In this document: piece after piece, positions 17,433 through 27,791 of the stretch
Layout: every line of letters starts with the position of its first letter
Position numbering within the stretch: the stretch's first letter is position 1
The notes under the pieces: model-generated
Database searches by the model: none
What the model was told of the DNA's origin: nothing
What the model saw: only the letters and a program-made list of their open reading frames with translations
Position numbers and translations under genes: made by a program
Source of the DNA: Bifidobacterium tibiigranuli
GTDB taxonomy: Bacteria; Actinomycetota; Actinomycetes; Actinomycetales; Bifidobacteriaceae
DNA: 64,000 bases
Direction: 5' to 3'
Assembly (NCBI RefSeq): GCF_009371885.1
Contig: NZ_QLZA01000004.1
Location: 124,001 to 188,000, forward strand

Positions 17433-18299
17433 ATGGCGGATCGGATTGCTGACGGCGTGGAATCCGAGCGAACCGTTATGGCGCAAACGGACGACGCTGC
17501 TGGTGCCTCGGATGCTGTAGATATCGCTCGCAACGCTGACACGACGGCTGCCTCGGCCGACACCCACACGGGCAACGCTGCAAATGCCCAGACCCCGCAG
17601 ACCGCCCAGCCCCAAGTCCCGCCAACTCCCCAGCCGGTCGGCGACAACACCGCCATCGAGATTATCGACGGCGCTATCGCCACGGTCGACGTGTCCAAGC
17701 ATCCGGTGGCTTCGATACCCGAATCCGATCTTTCCCTTGCCGACATCGAGCGCAGCCGCTCCCGGCCCTTGCAGTGGAGCGTGTACGGTGTCCTCGTCCT
17801 GATCGCGCTGATTGCGCCGTACTGGCTGGGGCGCACATTTGCGGTGAATCGGACCGCATGGCTGGTGGAGCATCTGAGCCTGCTCAACGTGCGAGGTGTG
17901 GCATTCGTCTCGTGGACGGTCACGCTGCTCGCCGTTACCGGGCTTGGGCTCATGATCGTCGACGTGCGTAAATGGCTGTGGCGCACCGTATTCGTCATCG
18001 GTCTGGCTGCCGAGCAGTTCATCGCCGGTCTGTGCCTGCTCAGGCTCAACTTCTGGTATTCGACCTACGTGGTGTATGGCAAATCGGCTGGTCTGGCGAA
18101 CGCCGCGAACCTCGGCATCATCGCCGCCGGCTTCGGCCTGGCCGTCTTCGCCGTGCTCTGGGTCGGGCTGCTGGTGCTGGTCAGGAAGGATTCGCCGCTC
18201 AACGTGCTCACTCGCAGCTGGGCCTCGTTCATCATGTTCTTCGTGATCGAACTGATCGCCCTGGCCATTGTGCTCGGTGCGCTGCTGAACATGTTCTAG
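17433..18299 (+). CDS. Hypothetical membrane protein, four predicted helices
   Basis: A 288-residue protein I do not recognise. Residues 1-110 are hydrophilic and Ala/Thr/Pro/Gln-rich (NAQTPQTAQPQVPPTPQP), probably a disordered cytoplasmic tail. The rest holds four hydrophobic segments, beginning near VYGVLVLIALIAPYWLG, VAFVSWTVTLLAVTGLGLMIV, FGLAVFAVLWVGLLVLV and FIMFFVIELIALAIVLGALL. The start is supported by GAGGGGG upstream. It sits immediately before rpsO, but the 160-base gap and a separate rpsO ribosome site suggest independent expression. The composition of the C-terminal part matches neighbouring genes. Confidence 0.8.
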   Translation: MADRIADGVESERTVMAQTDDAAGASDAVDIARNADTTAASADTHTGNAANAQTPQTAQPQVPPTPQPVGDNTAIEIIDGAIATVDVSKHPVASIPESDLSLADIERSRSRPLQWSVYGVLVLIALIAPYWLGRTFAVNRTAWLVEHLSLLNVRGVAFVSWTVTLLAVTGLGLMIVDVRKWLWRTVFVIGLAAEQFIAGLCLLRLNFWYSTYVVYGKSAGLANAANLGIIAAGFGLAVFAVLWVGLLVLVRKDSPLNVLTRSWASFIMFFVIELIALAIVLGALLNMF

Positions 18300-18460
18300 A
18301 CGCATATGCTCAGCATATGTTCAACATATATCCAGCGTTTCCTGCGCCGCCCAGTCGCAGGCTATTCGTACAATAGTCGATTGGCGTGTTTCGCCCGCGG
18401 ATACAGAGCGCTTGCAGCATTGGGTTGCAGGCACCGCGCAGTGATTACAAGGAGGATACC

Positions 18461-18730
18461 GTGGCACTTACGGTTGAAGACAAGCAGGGTATTATTTCGC
18501 AGTATGCGACGCACGAAGGCGACACGGGTTCCCCCGAGGTCCAGGTCGCGCTGCTCACCAAGCGCATCAACGACCTGACTGAGCATCTCAAGGAGCACAA
18601 GCACGATCACCATTCGCGTCGTGGTCTGCTGCTGATGGTCGGCGATCGTCGTCGTCTGCTTGACTATCTCAAGCGCGTTGACATCGATCGTTACCGTTCC
18701 CTGATCGAGCGACTCGGCTTGCGCCGATAG
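18461..18730 (+). CDS. rpsO: 30S ribosomal protein S15
   Basis: An 89-residue protein that binds 16S rRNA early in assembly of the small-subunit platform. It matches the universally conserved family: [19 protein letters not shown], then [20 protein letters not shown]. The start is GTG, placed eight bases after AAGGAGG. A strong hairpin with a T tract follows at 18740. It precedes pnp, the usual order, but a terminator and a long leader separate the two. Confidence 0.98.
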   Translation: MALTVEDKQGIISQYATHEGDTGSPEVQVALLTKRINDLTEHLKEHKHDHHSRRGLLLMVGDRRRLLDYLKRVDIDRYRSLIERLGLRR

Positions 18731-18739
18731 TCAACTGTT

Positions 18740-18769
18740 GCCCGGGCGACTTGTCGTCCGGGCGTTTTT
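18740..18769 (+). terminator. Rho-independent terminator of rpsO
   Basis: GC-rich stem GCCCGGGCGAC/TCGTCCGGGC with a short loop, then GTTTTTG, nine bases after the rpsO stop. Confidence 0.88.
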
Positions 18770-19274
18770 GCATCGCGGACATGTGCGGCGCAGCGTCAGA
18801 ACCGCGCTGCAGGTGATATAACTCAAGACGATCTAACTCGATACAACTTGATATAACTGAAGATGACGGCAGCCGGATGCGAGTCGCGCGGTGAACAGCA
18901 GTGGACAGTGGTGGACAAGGCGCGGAAGCATTCGTGAAGGTGTGGCGAGAAGCAATGCAGCGTGCATGTGAAGAAACATGAAACGTCGCAAAACGCAAAC
19001 CATGAGGCATGGCGAAACGCAAGCTCACAGGATTTTCGGCTGAAGCGTGCAACTGCGACCGCAAGCAATAGGCAAATGGTGCGCAGTAGCAGACGAAGGC
19101 CGACGAGAATAACAGAACAGCACAATACTCAAGACATAAGTGAACAATGAGATCCGAATGAGGATGCGCGGCCAGGTATGCCGCGTCGGATTGGGCGCAT
19201 GGGCGCCAAGCAAACGGATTGGCTTATTTGGTTATGTTGCGTAGGAAATAGAAACAAAACAGAAGGAGGAACCC
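18770..19274 (+). promoter_or_regulatory. Long leader/intergenic region before pnp
   Basis: About 500 bases with no gene I can support. The first part has short near-repeats (GATATAACT/GATACAACT type, 18810-18870). The stretch before pnp is purine-rich and ends in AGGAGGA ahead of the GTG start. In other bacteria pnp leaders are autoregulated through RNA structure; I cannot show a specific structure here. Confidence 0.45.
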
Positions 19275-21884
19275 GTGGAGGGTCCCGAAATCAAGGCCGC
19301 TGAGGCCGTTATTGACAATGGTTCATTTGGCAAGCGCACATTGCGCTTCGAGACGGGTCGCTTGGCCCAGCAGGCGGACGGCGCAGTAGCCGCCTACCTC
19401 GACGACGATTCGATGGTGCTTTCCACCACGACCGCCGGATCCAGCCCCAAGGAGAACTACGACTTCTTCCCGCTGACCGTCGACGTCGAAGAGAAGATGT
19501 ACGCCGCGGGCAAGATCCCCGGCTCGTTCTTCCGCCGTGAAGGCCGCCCGTCGACTGAGGCCATCCTGGCCTGCCGCATCATCGATCGCCCGCTGCGCCC
19601 CCTGTTCCCGCACACGCTGCGCAACGAGGTGCAGGTTGTGGAGACCGTGCTCGCCGTCAATCCTGACGACGCCTATGACATGATCGCGCTGAACGCCGCT
19701 TCGGCATCCACGCTGATCTCCGGCCTGCCCTTCGGTGGCCCGGTCTCCGGCGTGCGCCTGGCGCTCGTCGACGGTCAGTGGGTCGCCTTCCCGCGTTGGA
19801 GCGAGCGCGATCGCGCCGTCTTCGAGATCGTGGTCGCAGGCCGCGTCATCGAGAACGGTGACGTTGCCATCGCCATGATCGAGGCCGGCGCCGGCAAGAA
19901 CGCCTGGACCCTCATCTATGACGAGGGCCAGACCAAGCCCGATGAAGAGGTTGTCGCCGGCGGTCTGGAAGCCGCGAAGCCCTTCATCAAGGCGATTTGC
20001 GAGGCGCAGAACGAGCTGAAGGCTCAGGTCTCCAAGGAGGCCAAGGACTTCCCGCTCTTCCCGGAGTACACCGACGCGCTGTATGCGCGCATCGACGAAA
20101 TCGCGCACGAGCAGCTCAACGAAGCGCTTTCCATCGCGGAGAAGCTGCCGCGTCAGGAGCGTCTGCATGAGATCAAGAACTCCGTGCGCGAAGCGCTCAC
20201 CGGTGAGTTCACCGAGATGGATCCGGCCGAGAAGGACAAGGAGCTGGGCAACGCCTTCAAGGAGCTGCAGCGCCAGATCGTACGCCGTCGCATCCTGACC
20301 GAGGACTACCGCATCGACGGCCGCGGCCTGCGCGACATCCGCACGCTGTCCGCCGAGGTCGACATCGTGCCGCGCGTCCACGGCTCCGCGCTCTTCCAGC
20401 GCGGCGAGACCCAGATTCTGGGCGTCACGACGCTGAACATGCTCAAGATGGAGCAGCAGATCGACGCCATCTCCGGCCCGCAGACCAAGCGCTACATGCA
20501 CAATTACGAAATGCCGCCATATTCGACCGGTGAGACCGGCCGCGTCGGCTCGCCCAAGCGCCGCGAGGTCGGCCATGGTGCGCTCGCCGAGAAGGCGCTG
20601 GTGCCGGTGCTTCCCGATCGCGAGGAGTTCCCCTACGCCATCCGCCAGGTCTCCGAGGCCATTGGCTCCAACGGCTCCACTTCGATGGGCTCCGTGTGCG
20701 CCTCGACCATGTCGCTGCTTGCCTCCGGTGTGCCGCTCAAGGCCCCGGTCGCGGGCATCGCGATGGGTCTGGTCTCCGGTGACGTCGACGGACAGCACAT
20801 CTTCAAGACGCTGACCGACATCCTGGGCGCGGAAGACGCCTTCGGCGACATGGACTTCAAGGTGGCGGGAACCTCCGAGTTCATCACCGCCCTGCAGCTC
20901 GACACCAAACTCGACGGCATCCCCGCCGACGTGCTGGCCTCGGCGCTGAACCAGGCCAAGGAAGCCCGCACGACGATCCTCGAGGTCATCAACGAGTGCA
21001 TCGACTGCCCGGCCGAGATGAGCCCGACTGCGCCGCGCATCATCACTACGACTGTCCCGGTCGACAAGATCGGCGAGATCATCGGACCCAAGGGCAAGAT
21101 GATCAACCAGATTCAGGAAGACACCGGCGCCAACATCGCCATCGAGGATGACGGCACGGTCTACATCTCCTCCGAAGGCGGCGAAGCTGCTGAGAAGGCG
21201 AAGGGCATCATCGATTCCATCGCTAACCCGCATGTGCCGCAAGCCGGCGAAACTTTCAACGGCAAGGTCGTCAAGACGACGAGCTTTGGCGCGTTCGTGA
21301 ACCTGACGCCTGGCACCGACGGCCTGCTGCATATCTCGCAGATCCGCAACCTGACTGACGGCGAGCGCGTTGAAGCGGTCGAGGACGTGCTCAAGGAAGG
21401 CGACACCGTTGAGGTGATCGTGCAGAGCGTCGACGATCGCGGCAAGATCTCACTGGCCATCCCCGGCTTCGAAAGCCAGGAATCCTCGGCTCCGCGCCGT
21501 TCGCGCGACGATCGTGACGACCGCCGTGGCGGCCGCGACGACCGTGGATACCGTGGGCACCGCGATGACCGCGACTACGATGACCGTCCGCGCCGTTCGC
21601 ATGACGACCGTGGGGATCGCGGCGACCGCTATGAGCGTCGTGACGATCGCCATGATGACCGTCACGAGGACCGCGGTGGCTATGGCGACCGTCCGCGTCG
21701 TTCGCATGACGATCGCTCGGATCGTGATGATCGCCGTGGCGGCTACCGTGGTGGCCGTCGCAACGACCGCAACCCGCGCTACGCCGCCGACGATCACTAC
21801 GACGAGTACAGCGCCGACCGCGCCGAGCGTTCAGAGCGTCCGCGCCGCCGCGTGCGTCGCGATTTCGATCCCTTCGAGGACTGA
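19275..21884 (+). CDS. pnp: Polyribonucleotide nucleotidyltransferase (PNPase)
   Basis: An 869-residue enzyme for phosphorolytic 3'-to-5' RNA decay in the degradosome-like complex. It has two RNase PH-like cores ([21 protein letters not shown] in the first; [20 protein letters not shown] in the second), then a KH domain ([20 protein letters not shown]) and an S1 domain ([15 protein letters not shown]). The last 125 residues are an Asp/Arg/Gly repeat tail (for example [20 protein letters not shown]), much longer than in classic PNPases of about 700-750 residues, and probably an RNA- or protein-binding disordered arm. GTG start after AGGAGGA. It ends near a large bidirectional hairpin. Confidence 0.97.
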   Translation: MEGPEIKAAEAVIDNGSFGKRTLRFETGRLAQQADGAVAAYLDDDSMVLSTTTAGSSPKENYDFFPLTVDVEEKMYAAGKIPGSFFRREGRPSTEAILACRIIDRPLRPLFPHTLRNEVQVVETVLAVNPDDAYDMIALNAASASTLISGLPFGGPVSGVRLALVDGQWVAFPRWSERDRAVFEIVVAGRVIENGDVAIAMIEAGAGKNAWTLIYDEGQTKPDEEVVAGGLEAAKPFIKAICEAQNELKAQVSKEAKDFPLFPEYTDALYARIDEIAHEQLNEALSIAEKLPRQERLHEIKNSVREALTGEFTEMDPAEKDKELGNAFKELQRQIVRRRILTEDYRIDGRGLRDIRTLSAEVDIVPRVHGSALFQRGETQILGVTTLNMLKMEQQIDAISGPQTKRYMHNYEMPPYSTGETGRVGSPKRREVGHGALAEKALVPVLPDREEFPYAIRQVSEAIGSNGSTSMGSVCASTMSLLASGVPLKAPVAGIAMGLVSGDVDGQHIFKTLTDILGAEDAFGDMDFKVAGTSEFITALQLDTKLDGIPADVLASALNQAKEARTTILEVINECIDCPAEMSPTAPRIITTTVPVDKIGEIIGPKGKMINQIQEDTGANIAIEDDGTVYISSEGGEAAEKAKGIIDSIANPHVPQAGETFNGKVVKTTSFGAFVNLTPGTDGLLHISQIRNLTDGERVEAVEDVLKEGDTVEVIVQSVDDRGKISLAIPGFESQESSAPRRSRDDRDDRRGGRDDRGYRGHRDDRDYDDRPRRSHDDRGDRGDRYERRDDRHDDRHEDRGGYGDRPRRSHDDRSDRDDRRGGYRGGRRNDRNPRYAADDHYDEYSADRAERSERPRRRVRRDFDPFED

Positions 21885-21970
21885 TCATCCGACTGATTGT
21901 CGAGACACTGAGCTGTTGAAACACTGAGCTGATCTGAGTCGAATCGACTCGATAAGCGCAGCTTTACAAC

Positions 21971-22013
21971 ACGAGAGGCCCGCCCTGGCTATGAACCGGG
22001 GCGGGCCTCTCGT
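21971..22013. terminator. Bidirectional hairpin between pnp and the sulfur-amino-acid gene
   Basis: A 15-base near-perfect stem, ACGAGAGGCCCGCCC against GGGCGGGCCTCTCGT, around a 13-base loop. It lies between convergent genes. There is no T tract on either side, so its strength as an intrinsic terminator is uncertain. Confidence 0.75.
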
Positions 22014-22104
22014 ATGCTCTCGCGGCCAGCACTCTCTGTATAAGTTAAGCAGACTGCTTGTCGGACGATGGTCAGCGAATGATACACGGAGTGTGGGCGT
22101 ACCT

Positions 22105-23325
22105 CTACAGCCCTGCCTCAGCCAGCGCGTGATCGGTGTCGCGAATGAGGTCATCGGTGTCTTCCAGTCCTACGGCCAGGCGGAAGAAGCCGCGATGAAA
22201 CTCCTGCGGGTAGAGATACTGGCGCTCGTCGTCCTCGCCGAGGAACACGATAAGGCTTTCGTCATGGCCGAGCGAGACGGCCGAGGTGATTACGTTGAGC
22301 TTGGAGACGAAGCGGTTGTGCCCGTCGTGGTCGGTGTCAAGGCCAAAGGCGAGCACGCCGCCGAAGCCCGCATCGGGCCGGGCGAGCTGCCGTGCCGCCA
22401 CCTCGTGATGCGGGTGCGATTCCAGCCCGGGGTAGGCGACGAACCGCACCTGCGGCAATGATTCCAGATGCCTAGCGACGGCCAGCGCGGAGGCGTTGTG
22501 CTGCCTCATGCGCAGCGGCAGCGTCACCGAGCCGCGATTGATGAGCCAGGCGTTGAACGGCGAGATGATGCCTCCGTAATTCACCTGATACGTGAAGCGA
22601 ATCTGGTCGGTGATCTCCTTGCGCGTGGCGATAGCACCGCCGAGCGCATCGCCGTGGCCGTTGACGTACTTCGTGAGGCTTTCGATCACGATGTCCGCGC
22701 CAAGGTCGGCTGGGCGCACATTGAACGGCGAATTGAAGGTGTTGTCGACGCTGAGGAGCGCGCCTGCCTCATGCGCGATCGTCGCGGCGGCCTCAATATC
22801 GGTCACCTTGAGCGTGGGGTTGGCGGGCGTTTCGATATGCACGAGCTTCGTGTTCGGTCTGATGGCTTTTGCGATGTTGCGTGCATCGGAGGAATCGACG
22901 ATGGAGGTTTCGATGCCATATTTCTCTGGCAATATCTGATTGAGCAGTCGGTATGCGGCGACATACGTCGTATCGGAGAAGACCGCGTGATCGCCGCGAT
23001 TCAGCACCGTGGTGAAGGTGGCGGCGAGCGCAGCCACGCCGGAGGCGAGCACGACCGCGTCCTCGGTGCCTTCGAGGTTTGCGAGCTTCGCCTCAAGGTA
23101 GCGCTGGTTGGGATGGCCGTTGCGGGCATACAGGTTCGTGTCCGAGCTGGACCAGTTGATGTCGGAAGGATCGTAGGGTAGCGCGTAGGCGTTCGCCAGT
23201 GTGATCGGCCGGCGAATCGCCCCGGTTTCGGCGTCCACACCGTTGCCGAGATGGATGGATTTGGTCGCGAAGCCAAGCGGCGTGCCGTCGAAGGATTCGC
23301 CATGATGCACGAGATCTGAAGTCAT
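22105..23325 (-). CDS. Cystathionine gamma-synthase-type PLP enzyme
   Basis: A 406-residue PLP enzyme of the Cys/Met metabolism family. The start at 23325 (MTSDLVHHGESF) gives the normal family length; the frame runs on to 23649 but only through repeat-encoded junk. The PLP lysine is Lys219 in ESLTKYVNGHGDALGG. Other family segments are SGVAALAATFTTVL, HIETPANPTLKVTDI and GVLAFGL. It most likely joins an activated homoserine with cysteine, or acts on cystathionine or methionine; gamma-synthase, gamma-lyase and methionine gamma-lyase cannot be separated by eye. It is divergent from lemA, with a 12-bp tandem repeat between them. Confidence 0.85.
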   Translation of the reverse strand: MTSDLVHHGESFDGTPLGFATKSIHLGNGVDAETGAIRRPITLANAYALPYDPSDINWSSSDTNLYARNGHPNQRYLEAKLANLEGTEDAVVLASGVAALAATFTTVLNRGDHAVFSDTTYVAAYRLLNQILPEKYGIETSIVDSSDARNIAKAIRPNTKLVHIETPANPTLKVTDIEAAATIAHEAGALLSVDNTFNSPFNVRPADLGADIVIESLTKYVNGHGDALGGAIATRKEITDQIRFTYQVNYGGIISPFNAWLINRGSVTLPLRMRQHNASALAVARHLESLPQVRFVAYPGLESHPHHEVAARQLARPDAGFGGVLAFGLDTDHDGHNRFVSKLNVITSAVSLGHDESLIVFLGEDDERQYLYPQEFHRGFFRLAVGLEDTDDLIRDTDHALAEAGL

Positions 23326-23429
23326 AGCCCCAGTCTGCCAGCATCGGGCCGTTCTCGCATGTTCGGTGGAATCCCCGAAAACGCGCGCTGAAGCCGTTTG
23401 ATAACCGCTCATAGAAAGAAGCGAATAGC

Positions 23430-23477
23430 CATAGTCGCATTCATAGTCGCATTCACAGTCATATTCGCAGCCATATT
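23430..23477. repeat. 12-bp tandem repeat, four units
   Basis: Two perfect copies of CATAGTCGCATT followed by two diverged ones (CACAGTCATATT, CGCAGCCATATT), in the divergent promoter region between the PLP enzyme and lemA. It may vary in copy number or carry regulator sites. Confidence 0.85.
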
Positions 23478-23581
23478 CACGGCGCGTTGCGTTGCGGTCG
23501 GTCGCTTTCTGCGCGTGCTGCGAAACCACCATCCTTGCCCTTTGCAAGAATGGAAAGGCAAGCAAACGTAAAGGAGCGAAT

Positions 23582-24160
23582 ATGAGTGTCGGACTTATTG
23601 TTCTTATCATCGTCATCGTGCTCGTCGTCGGCCTGGTGCTGTGGGGCATGGGCGCCTATAACGCGTTGGTCGCGCTGCGCAACCGCGTCGGCAACGGCTG
23701 GGCGCAGATCGATGTGCAGCTCAAGCAGCGCGCCGATCTGATCCCCAATCTTGTCGAAACCGTCAAGGGTTACGCCACGCACGAGTCCGAGGTCTTCACC
23801 CAGGTGACGCAGGCCCGCGCCAAGGCCCTGTCGGTGGCCAGCGACCCCAGCGCTACCACAGCTGACCGCGCACAGGCAGAGAATGCGCTCTCGCGCACGC
23901 TGGTCAACCTTCAAGCCACCGCCGAGGCCTATCCGCAACTGCAGGCCAACCAGAACTTCATGGATCTGCAAGGCCAGCTCAGCGCGCTTGAGCAGAAGAT
24001 CGCCTACGCGCGCCAGTTCTACAACGACGTCGTGCTCAAATACAACACGAAGATCGAAACAGTGCCCAGCAACATCATCGCCGGGATGTTCCACTTCACG
24101 CAGGCGCAGTACTTCCAGACCGACGAAGCTGACCGGCAGGTTCCGCAGGTCAAGTTCTGA
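23582..24160 (+). CDS. LemA family protein
   Basis: A 192-residue membrane-anchored protein. An N-terminal helix ([18 protein letters not shown]) is followed by a long helical domain with the family hallmarks [20 protein letters not shown] and [20 protein letters not shown]. LemA proteins are of unclear function and are often encoded beside DUF2207 proteins, as here, which suggests that they act together at the membrane. The start at 23582 follows AAAGGAG. The gap to the next gene is 190 bases. Confidence 0.94.
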   Translation: MSVGLIVLIIVIVLVVGLVLWGMGAYNALVALRNRVGNGWAQIDVQLKQRADLIPNLVETVKGYATHESEVFTQVTQARAKALSVASDPSATTADRAQAENALSRTLVNLQATAEAYPQLQANQNFMDLQGQLSALEQKIAYARQFYNDVVLKYNTKIETVPSNIIAGMFHFTQAQYFQTDEADRQVPQVKF

Positions 24161-24350
24161 GCGGTTAAGGTTTGGGCGGCCAGATTCGAGCATCCTGAGT
24201 TGCGTGCCTCTGCGCAAAGCGGTCGACTCGCGCGGTCAGGCAGCTTTGTGCAGCTTCAAGTCGTGACCAATGTTGATGCTGTCAGCGTGATTTCCAGCCA
24301 GCGTCAAACAGTGCCAGCGTCAACCATAGATTGCCGAGGTGAGGATTCCT

Positions 24351-26570
24351 ATGACAGCGAAACGTGTAGTGCGTTCCATCGTCGTGGCGCTCGCGATTGC
24401 CGTCGTCAGCGTGCTGGTCGTCTTGGTGGCGGCCACTGGGCTGGGCGGCGCGTCCGCCGACCAGAGCTATCGCAGCCTGAATTACGACGTCACGGTGCTG
24501 GGGAACGGCGATCTGAAAATCACTCAGCTCATCGACATGAAGCTCAAGAAGCGCGACGGGGGTAGCCCGTGGCGGCAGCTGTACCAGCAGTACAAGCTCA
24601 GGCAATCGAACCTGACGAATATCGCCGACGTCTCCGTGAAGAACGTGACCTCGGGGGAGCGCTACGGCGAAATCGCCCCGCAATCGCCCGATGGGGTTAG
24701 CGAATCCGATTGGAATGAGCGCTACGCCAAGCACTGGTACATTGCCGATGTGACGGACGGCGATGACAATCCCCAGCCGTATACGCGCGATGACCCGGCG
24801 ACCGGCAAGCCCATCGACTCCGATCGAACGGTGGAGATCGGCTGGAACATCCCGTACACCAAGAAGGCGGACAGCCTCAAATTCGAGGTGTCCATGACCT
24901 TTGAAGGGGTGTCTACGGCCTACAGCGATGTGGCGAAATTCCAGTGGGAGCCGTTCGGCGACAGCAACCAGATCCCCATCGGCACCGTGACCGGCACCGT
25001 GCGGTTCCCCGAGGGCGTCACCTCGCGCAATTCCTGGGCGTGGCTGCATTTCTCGGGCACGTCGACGACGTCGCGCGCCGCTGATGGCACGCTGCATTTC
25101 ACGGCCCACGACGCCCGCAATGGGCAGCATTTGGACCTGGTCGCGATGTTCGACGTCCATCAGTCGCATGGCGTGGCGAGAACCAGTCCGGATGCGGCGA
25201 AGGACGCCACCATCAGCGATGAGACCAGCCAGGAGACCCTGTGGCGTCAGGAGCAGCAGAGCCATGCCCGACGGGTGCTCGCGCTGGCCCTCGTGCTGTG
25301 TCTCGTGGGATTGGCGCTCGTCGTCGTCGGCGTCGCAGTCTCGATTCGCAGCAACAAGCAGGCGCAATACCACGGCGATATCGAATACTGGCGCGACCCG
25401 TCGGATATGAGCCCGGCCAGTGCCGCCAAGATGCTGTCGGTTATGCGCAAAGTGTCTTCCAGCGCGCTGAATTCGCGGCAGATGGCGTCCACAGTGCTGT
25501 CATTGGCATCGAAGAAGGCCATCGCCATCTATCCTGGGGCAGCGAGCAACTATGGCGGCATCGACATGAGCCAGGCGTCGCCCGCGCAGATTTCGGCGAT
25601 GCTGCAGACCGACACGAAGACGCCCAGACATATGAACGACACCAGCACAATCGTGATTATGCCGGTGTGCGCGAACGACCGGCAATCGCTGCGGCTGAGC
25701 CAAAGCGAGGAAGGCGCGCTGCGTCTGCTTGAGGCCGGTGCCGAGCGGGTCGGTTTCCCGGTGTTCGACCTGCATGAGATGAAGGCCGCATTCAAGAGCT
25801 GGGAAAGCGGCTACAAGGTGCAGGATCGCTACACGACCAGCGTCAGGAACGAATTCGCCAGACTCGGGGCCACCAGCGCTGTGGGCGGCTTTGCCAAAGC
25901 GCTTGGCAGCCTCACTGTTTTCGTTGGGATTATGGGGCTATTCGCGCTGACGGCGAATAAGCAACTGGCGCTGGGGCTGATCGTGGGCGGGCTGATCTTG
26001 TTCGGTGGCCTCTTCGTGCTGTTCAGCTCCAAGGGCACCGGGCTGACAGAGCAAGGCCAGGATCTGGCAGGGCAGGTGCTCGGGCTGAAACGCTACCTTG
26101 AGCATTTCAGCAATTTCTCCGACCGTGGCCCTACAGATCTGGTGCTCTGGGACCGCTACTTGGTTTACGCTGCCGCATTCGGCATCTCCAAAGTGGCGGT
26201 GAAAGAGCTGTCCGCAGCCTACCCTGAGCTGAGCGACCCGCAATGGCTGGATGCCAACGCAGGTGGCTCGCTGCTGTACTGGCAGTATCGCCCGCTGCTG
26301 TGGGGCGTGGCGGCCGGGCAGCTGGGCGGCGTCGGCCCGAATGCGGGCGGCGGGTTCGCCGCTGGCAGCTTCGACCCTGGTTCGCTCAGCGCCAATGTGG
26401 GCGATATCGGCGCGCAGCTCACCGCGAGCTTTGCAGACTTGAGCAACACCATTCAAGCCGCTAAACCGTCCTCGTCTGGCGGTTCGTTCTCTTCTGGAGG
26501 TTCGTTCTCCTCAGGCGGATTCGGCGGCATGGGCGGCGGTTCGGGCGGCGGCTCCTTCGGCGGGCGGTGA
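24351..26570 (+). CDS. DUF2207 family membrane protein
   Basis: A protein of about 739 residues with an N-terminal signal or anchor helix (IVVALAIAVVSVLVVLVAATG). It then has an extracellular DUF2207 domain with YRSLNYDVTVLGNGDLKITQ, and a further helix near residue 315 (LALALVLCLVGLALVVVG). A cytoplasmic part follows, then two more helices near residues 525-560 and a C-terminal domain ending in Ser/Gly repeats (SSGGSFSSGGFGGMGGGSGG). This Gly-rich tail is usual for the family. It follows lemA, its regular partner. Function is unknown, with an envelope role inferred. ATG at 24351 is preferred over the GTG at 24339. Confidence 0.9.
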   Translation: MTAKRVVRSIVVALAIAVVSVLVVLVAATGLGGASADQSYRSLNYDVTVLGNGDLKITQLIDMKLKKRDGGSPWRQLYQQYKLRQSNLTNIADVSVKNVTSGERYGEIAPQSPDGVSESDWNERYAKHWYIADVTDGDDNPQPYTRDDPATGKPIDSDRTVEIGWNIPYTKKADSLKFEVSMTFEGVSTAYSDVAKFQWEPFGDSNQIPIGTVTGTVRFPEGVTSRNSWAWLHFSGTSTTSRAADGTLHFTAHDARNGQHLDLVAMFDVHQSHGVARTSPDAAKDATISDETSQETLWRQEQQSHARRVLALALVLCLVGLALVVVGVAVSIRSNKQAQYHGDIEYWRDPSDMSPASAAKMLSVMRKVSSSALNSRQMASTVLSLASKKAIAIYPGAASNYGGIDMSQASPAQISAMLQTDTKTPRHMNDTSTIVIMPVCANDRQSLRLSQSEEGALRLLEAGAERVGFPVFDLHEMKAAFKSWESGYKVQDRYTTSVRNEFARLGATSAVGGFAKALGSLTVFVGIMGLFALTANKQLALGLIVGGLILFGGLFVLFSSKGTGLTEQGQDLAGQVLGLKRYLEHFSNFSDRGPTDLVLWDRYLVYAAAFGISKVAVKELSAAYPELSDPQWLDANAGGSLLYWQYRPLLWGVAAGQLGGVGPNAGGGFAAGSFDPGSLSANVGDIGAQLTASFADLSNTIQAAKPSSSGGSFSSGGSFSSGGFGGMGGGSGGGSFGGR

Positions 26571-26699
26571 ATCGGGCCGGAAAACCCGATGACGCTGGCC
26601 AAGAAAACCCGTTCGCGAGGTACGCCTTGTGCACAGCGAGTCAGGCTAGACTTGGCTTCGAGATTATAGACAATAGGAATTCATAGGAAGGAAAACATC

Positions 26700-27563
26700 A
26701 TGGTGCTGCACCGTAATTTAGGACCATACGATACGACTGCCATCGGTCTGGGCGAAATGCCGCTGACTTTGGAGAACAACCTCGGCGAGGCCAAGGGGCT
26801 GGAGACGATTCACGCGGCGCTGGACGCCGGCTGCCGCCATATCGACACCGCGTGGGCCTACTACTGCTCGGGCGGCGAGGAGCAGACCGGCGAGAAGCTC
26901 GTGCGCAAGGCGCTGGAGACCTGGGACGGCCCGCGCGATGAGGTTAGTATCGCCACCAAGGTCGGGCATTTCCGCAATTTCACCGACGGCGTGCCGACCT
27001 GGGACGTTGACGGCAGGCCGGAGACCTTGATTCGCAATGGCAAGCTGTCGGCGCAGGCGCTCGGCGTCGAGTCCATTGACCTGCTGTACATGCACCGCCC
27101 CGACCCCAAGGTGCCGTACAACGAGTCCATCGAAGCCATCAAGCAGCTGGTCGACGAGGGCGTTGCCAAGCGCGCCGGCATCTCCAACGCTTCGATCGAG
27201 CAGATCGACACTGCGCGCGCAATCCTCGGGGATTCGCTGATTGCCGTGCAGAATCAGTATTCACCGATCTACCGCGATACGCAGGACACGCTTGACTACA
27301 CGGCCGAAGTCGGCTTGGCCTTCGTATGCTGGAGCCCGCTCGGCGGCTACCGCAAAGCCAAGGACGAGAGCAAATTCGACCCCTTCCGCGCACTGGCCAA
27401 GGCCCGTGGCGTCAGCTACCAGCAGATCGTGCTGGCGTGGGAGCTGGCCAAGGGCGGCCACGTCTTCGTCATCCCCGGCGCGCATCGCCCCGAAACGATT
27501 CTCGACAGCCTCAAGTCCGGCGACCTGAAGCTCACACCCGAAGAGCTCGCCACCCTCGGCTGA
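26700..27563 (+). CDS. Aldo/keto reductase
   Basis: A 287-residue NADPH-type oxidoreductase with a TIM-barrel fold. The catalytic tetrad is readable: Asp and Tyr in DTAWAYY, Lys in IATKVGHF and His in LLYMHRPD. ISNASIEQID and FVCWSPLGGY fit the family. It is a little shorter than typical 310-330 residue members, consistent with the AKR group missing part of the C-terminal loop. Good AGGAAGG site. It is monocistronic, followed by palindromes and a tandem repeat. Natural substrate unknown. Confidence 0.9.
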   Translation: MVLHRNLGPYDTTAIGLGEMPLTLENNLGEAKGLETIHAALDAGCRHIDTAWAYYCSGGEEQTGEKLVRKALETWDGPRDEVSIATKVGHFRNFTDGVPTWDVDGRPETLIRNGKLSAQALGVESIDLLYMHRPDPKVPYNESIEAIKQLVDEGVAKRAGISNASIEQIDTARAILGDSLIAVQNQYSPIYRDTQDTLDYTAEVGLAFVCWSPLGGYRKAKDESKFDPFRALAKARGVSYQQIVLAWELAKGGHVFVIPGAHRPETILDSLKSGDLKLTPEELATLG

Positions 27564-27623
27564 GGTTGCACTGGGTAAGCCTGCGCTGGCCGCAGCGTCG
27601 CCTTTTGACCGCTAAGTTGAGGC

Positions 27624-27677
27624 TGCCGTACAAAACGCAACGTTTCGCAGCCTGATTACGTTGCATTTTGTACGGCA
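27624..27677. repeat. Inverted repeat with 20-bp arms
   Basis: TGCCGTACAAAACGCAACGT and its complement with one mismatch, around a 14-base loop. Read on the minus strand, the centre contains AGGCTGCGAAACG, which also follows the palindrome at 60531-60575 and, with two changes, the one at 47232-47274. That suggests a dispersed family. Confidence 0.75.
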
Positions 27678-27791
27678 GTCTTACGCTGGCGTGCATAATG
27701 TAACACTTTTGGTCGATTGGGCAGTCGGGTGATTGGGCGGTTGAGCCATCGGGGCATCGGATGATCAGGCCGGCAGGCATGCTGCTATTCG

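Noticed and set aside
19323..21332. A 669-codon open frame antisense to pnp.
   Set aside because: Val/Gly/Asp/Leu-rich shadow text with no domain; the plus strand encodes an unambiguous PNPase.
21971..22013. A riboswitch or attenuator for the sulfur-amino-acid gene.
   Set aside because: It lies downstream of that gene's stop, not upstream, and looks like a shared hairpin for two convergent transcripts.
23326..23649. An N-terminal extension of the PLP enzyme to 23649.
   Set aside because: The added residues are Cys/Asp/Tyr/Glu repeats encoded by the 12-bp tandem repeat and would make the enzyme about 110 residues too long.
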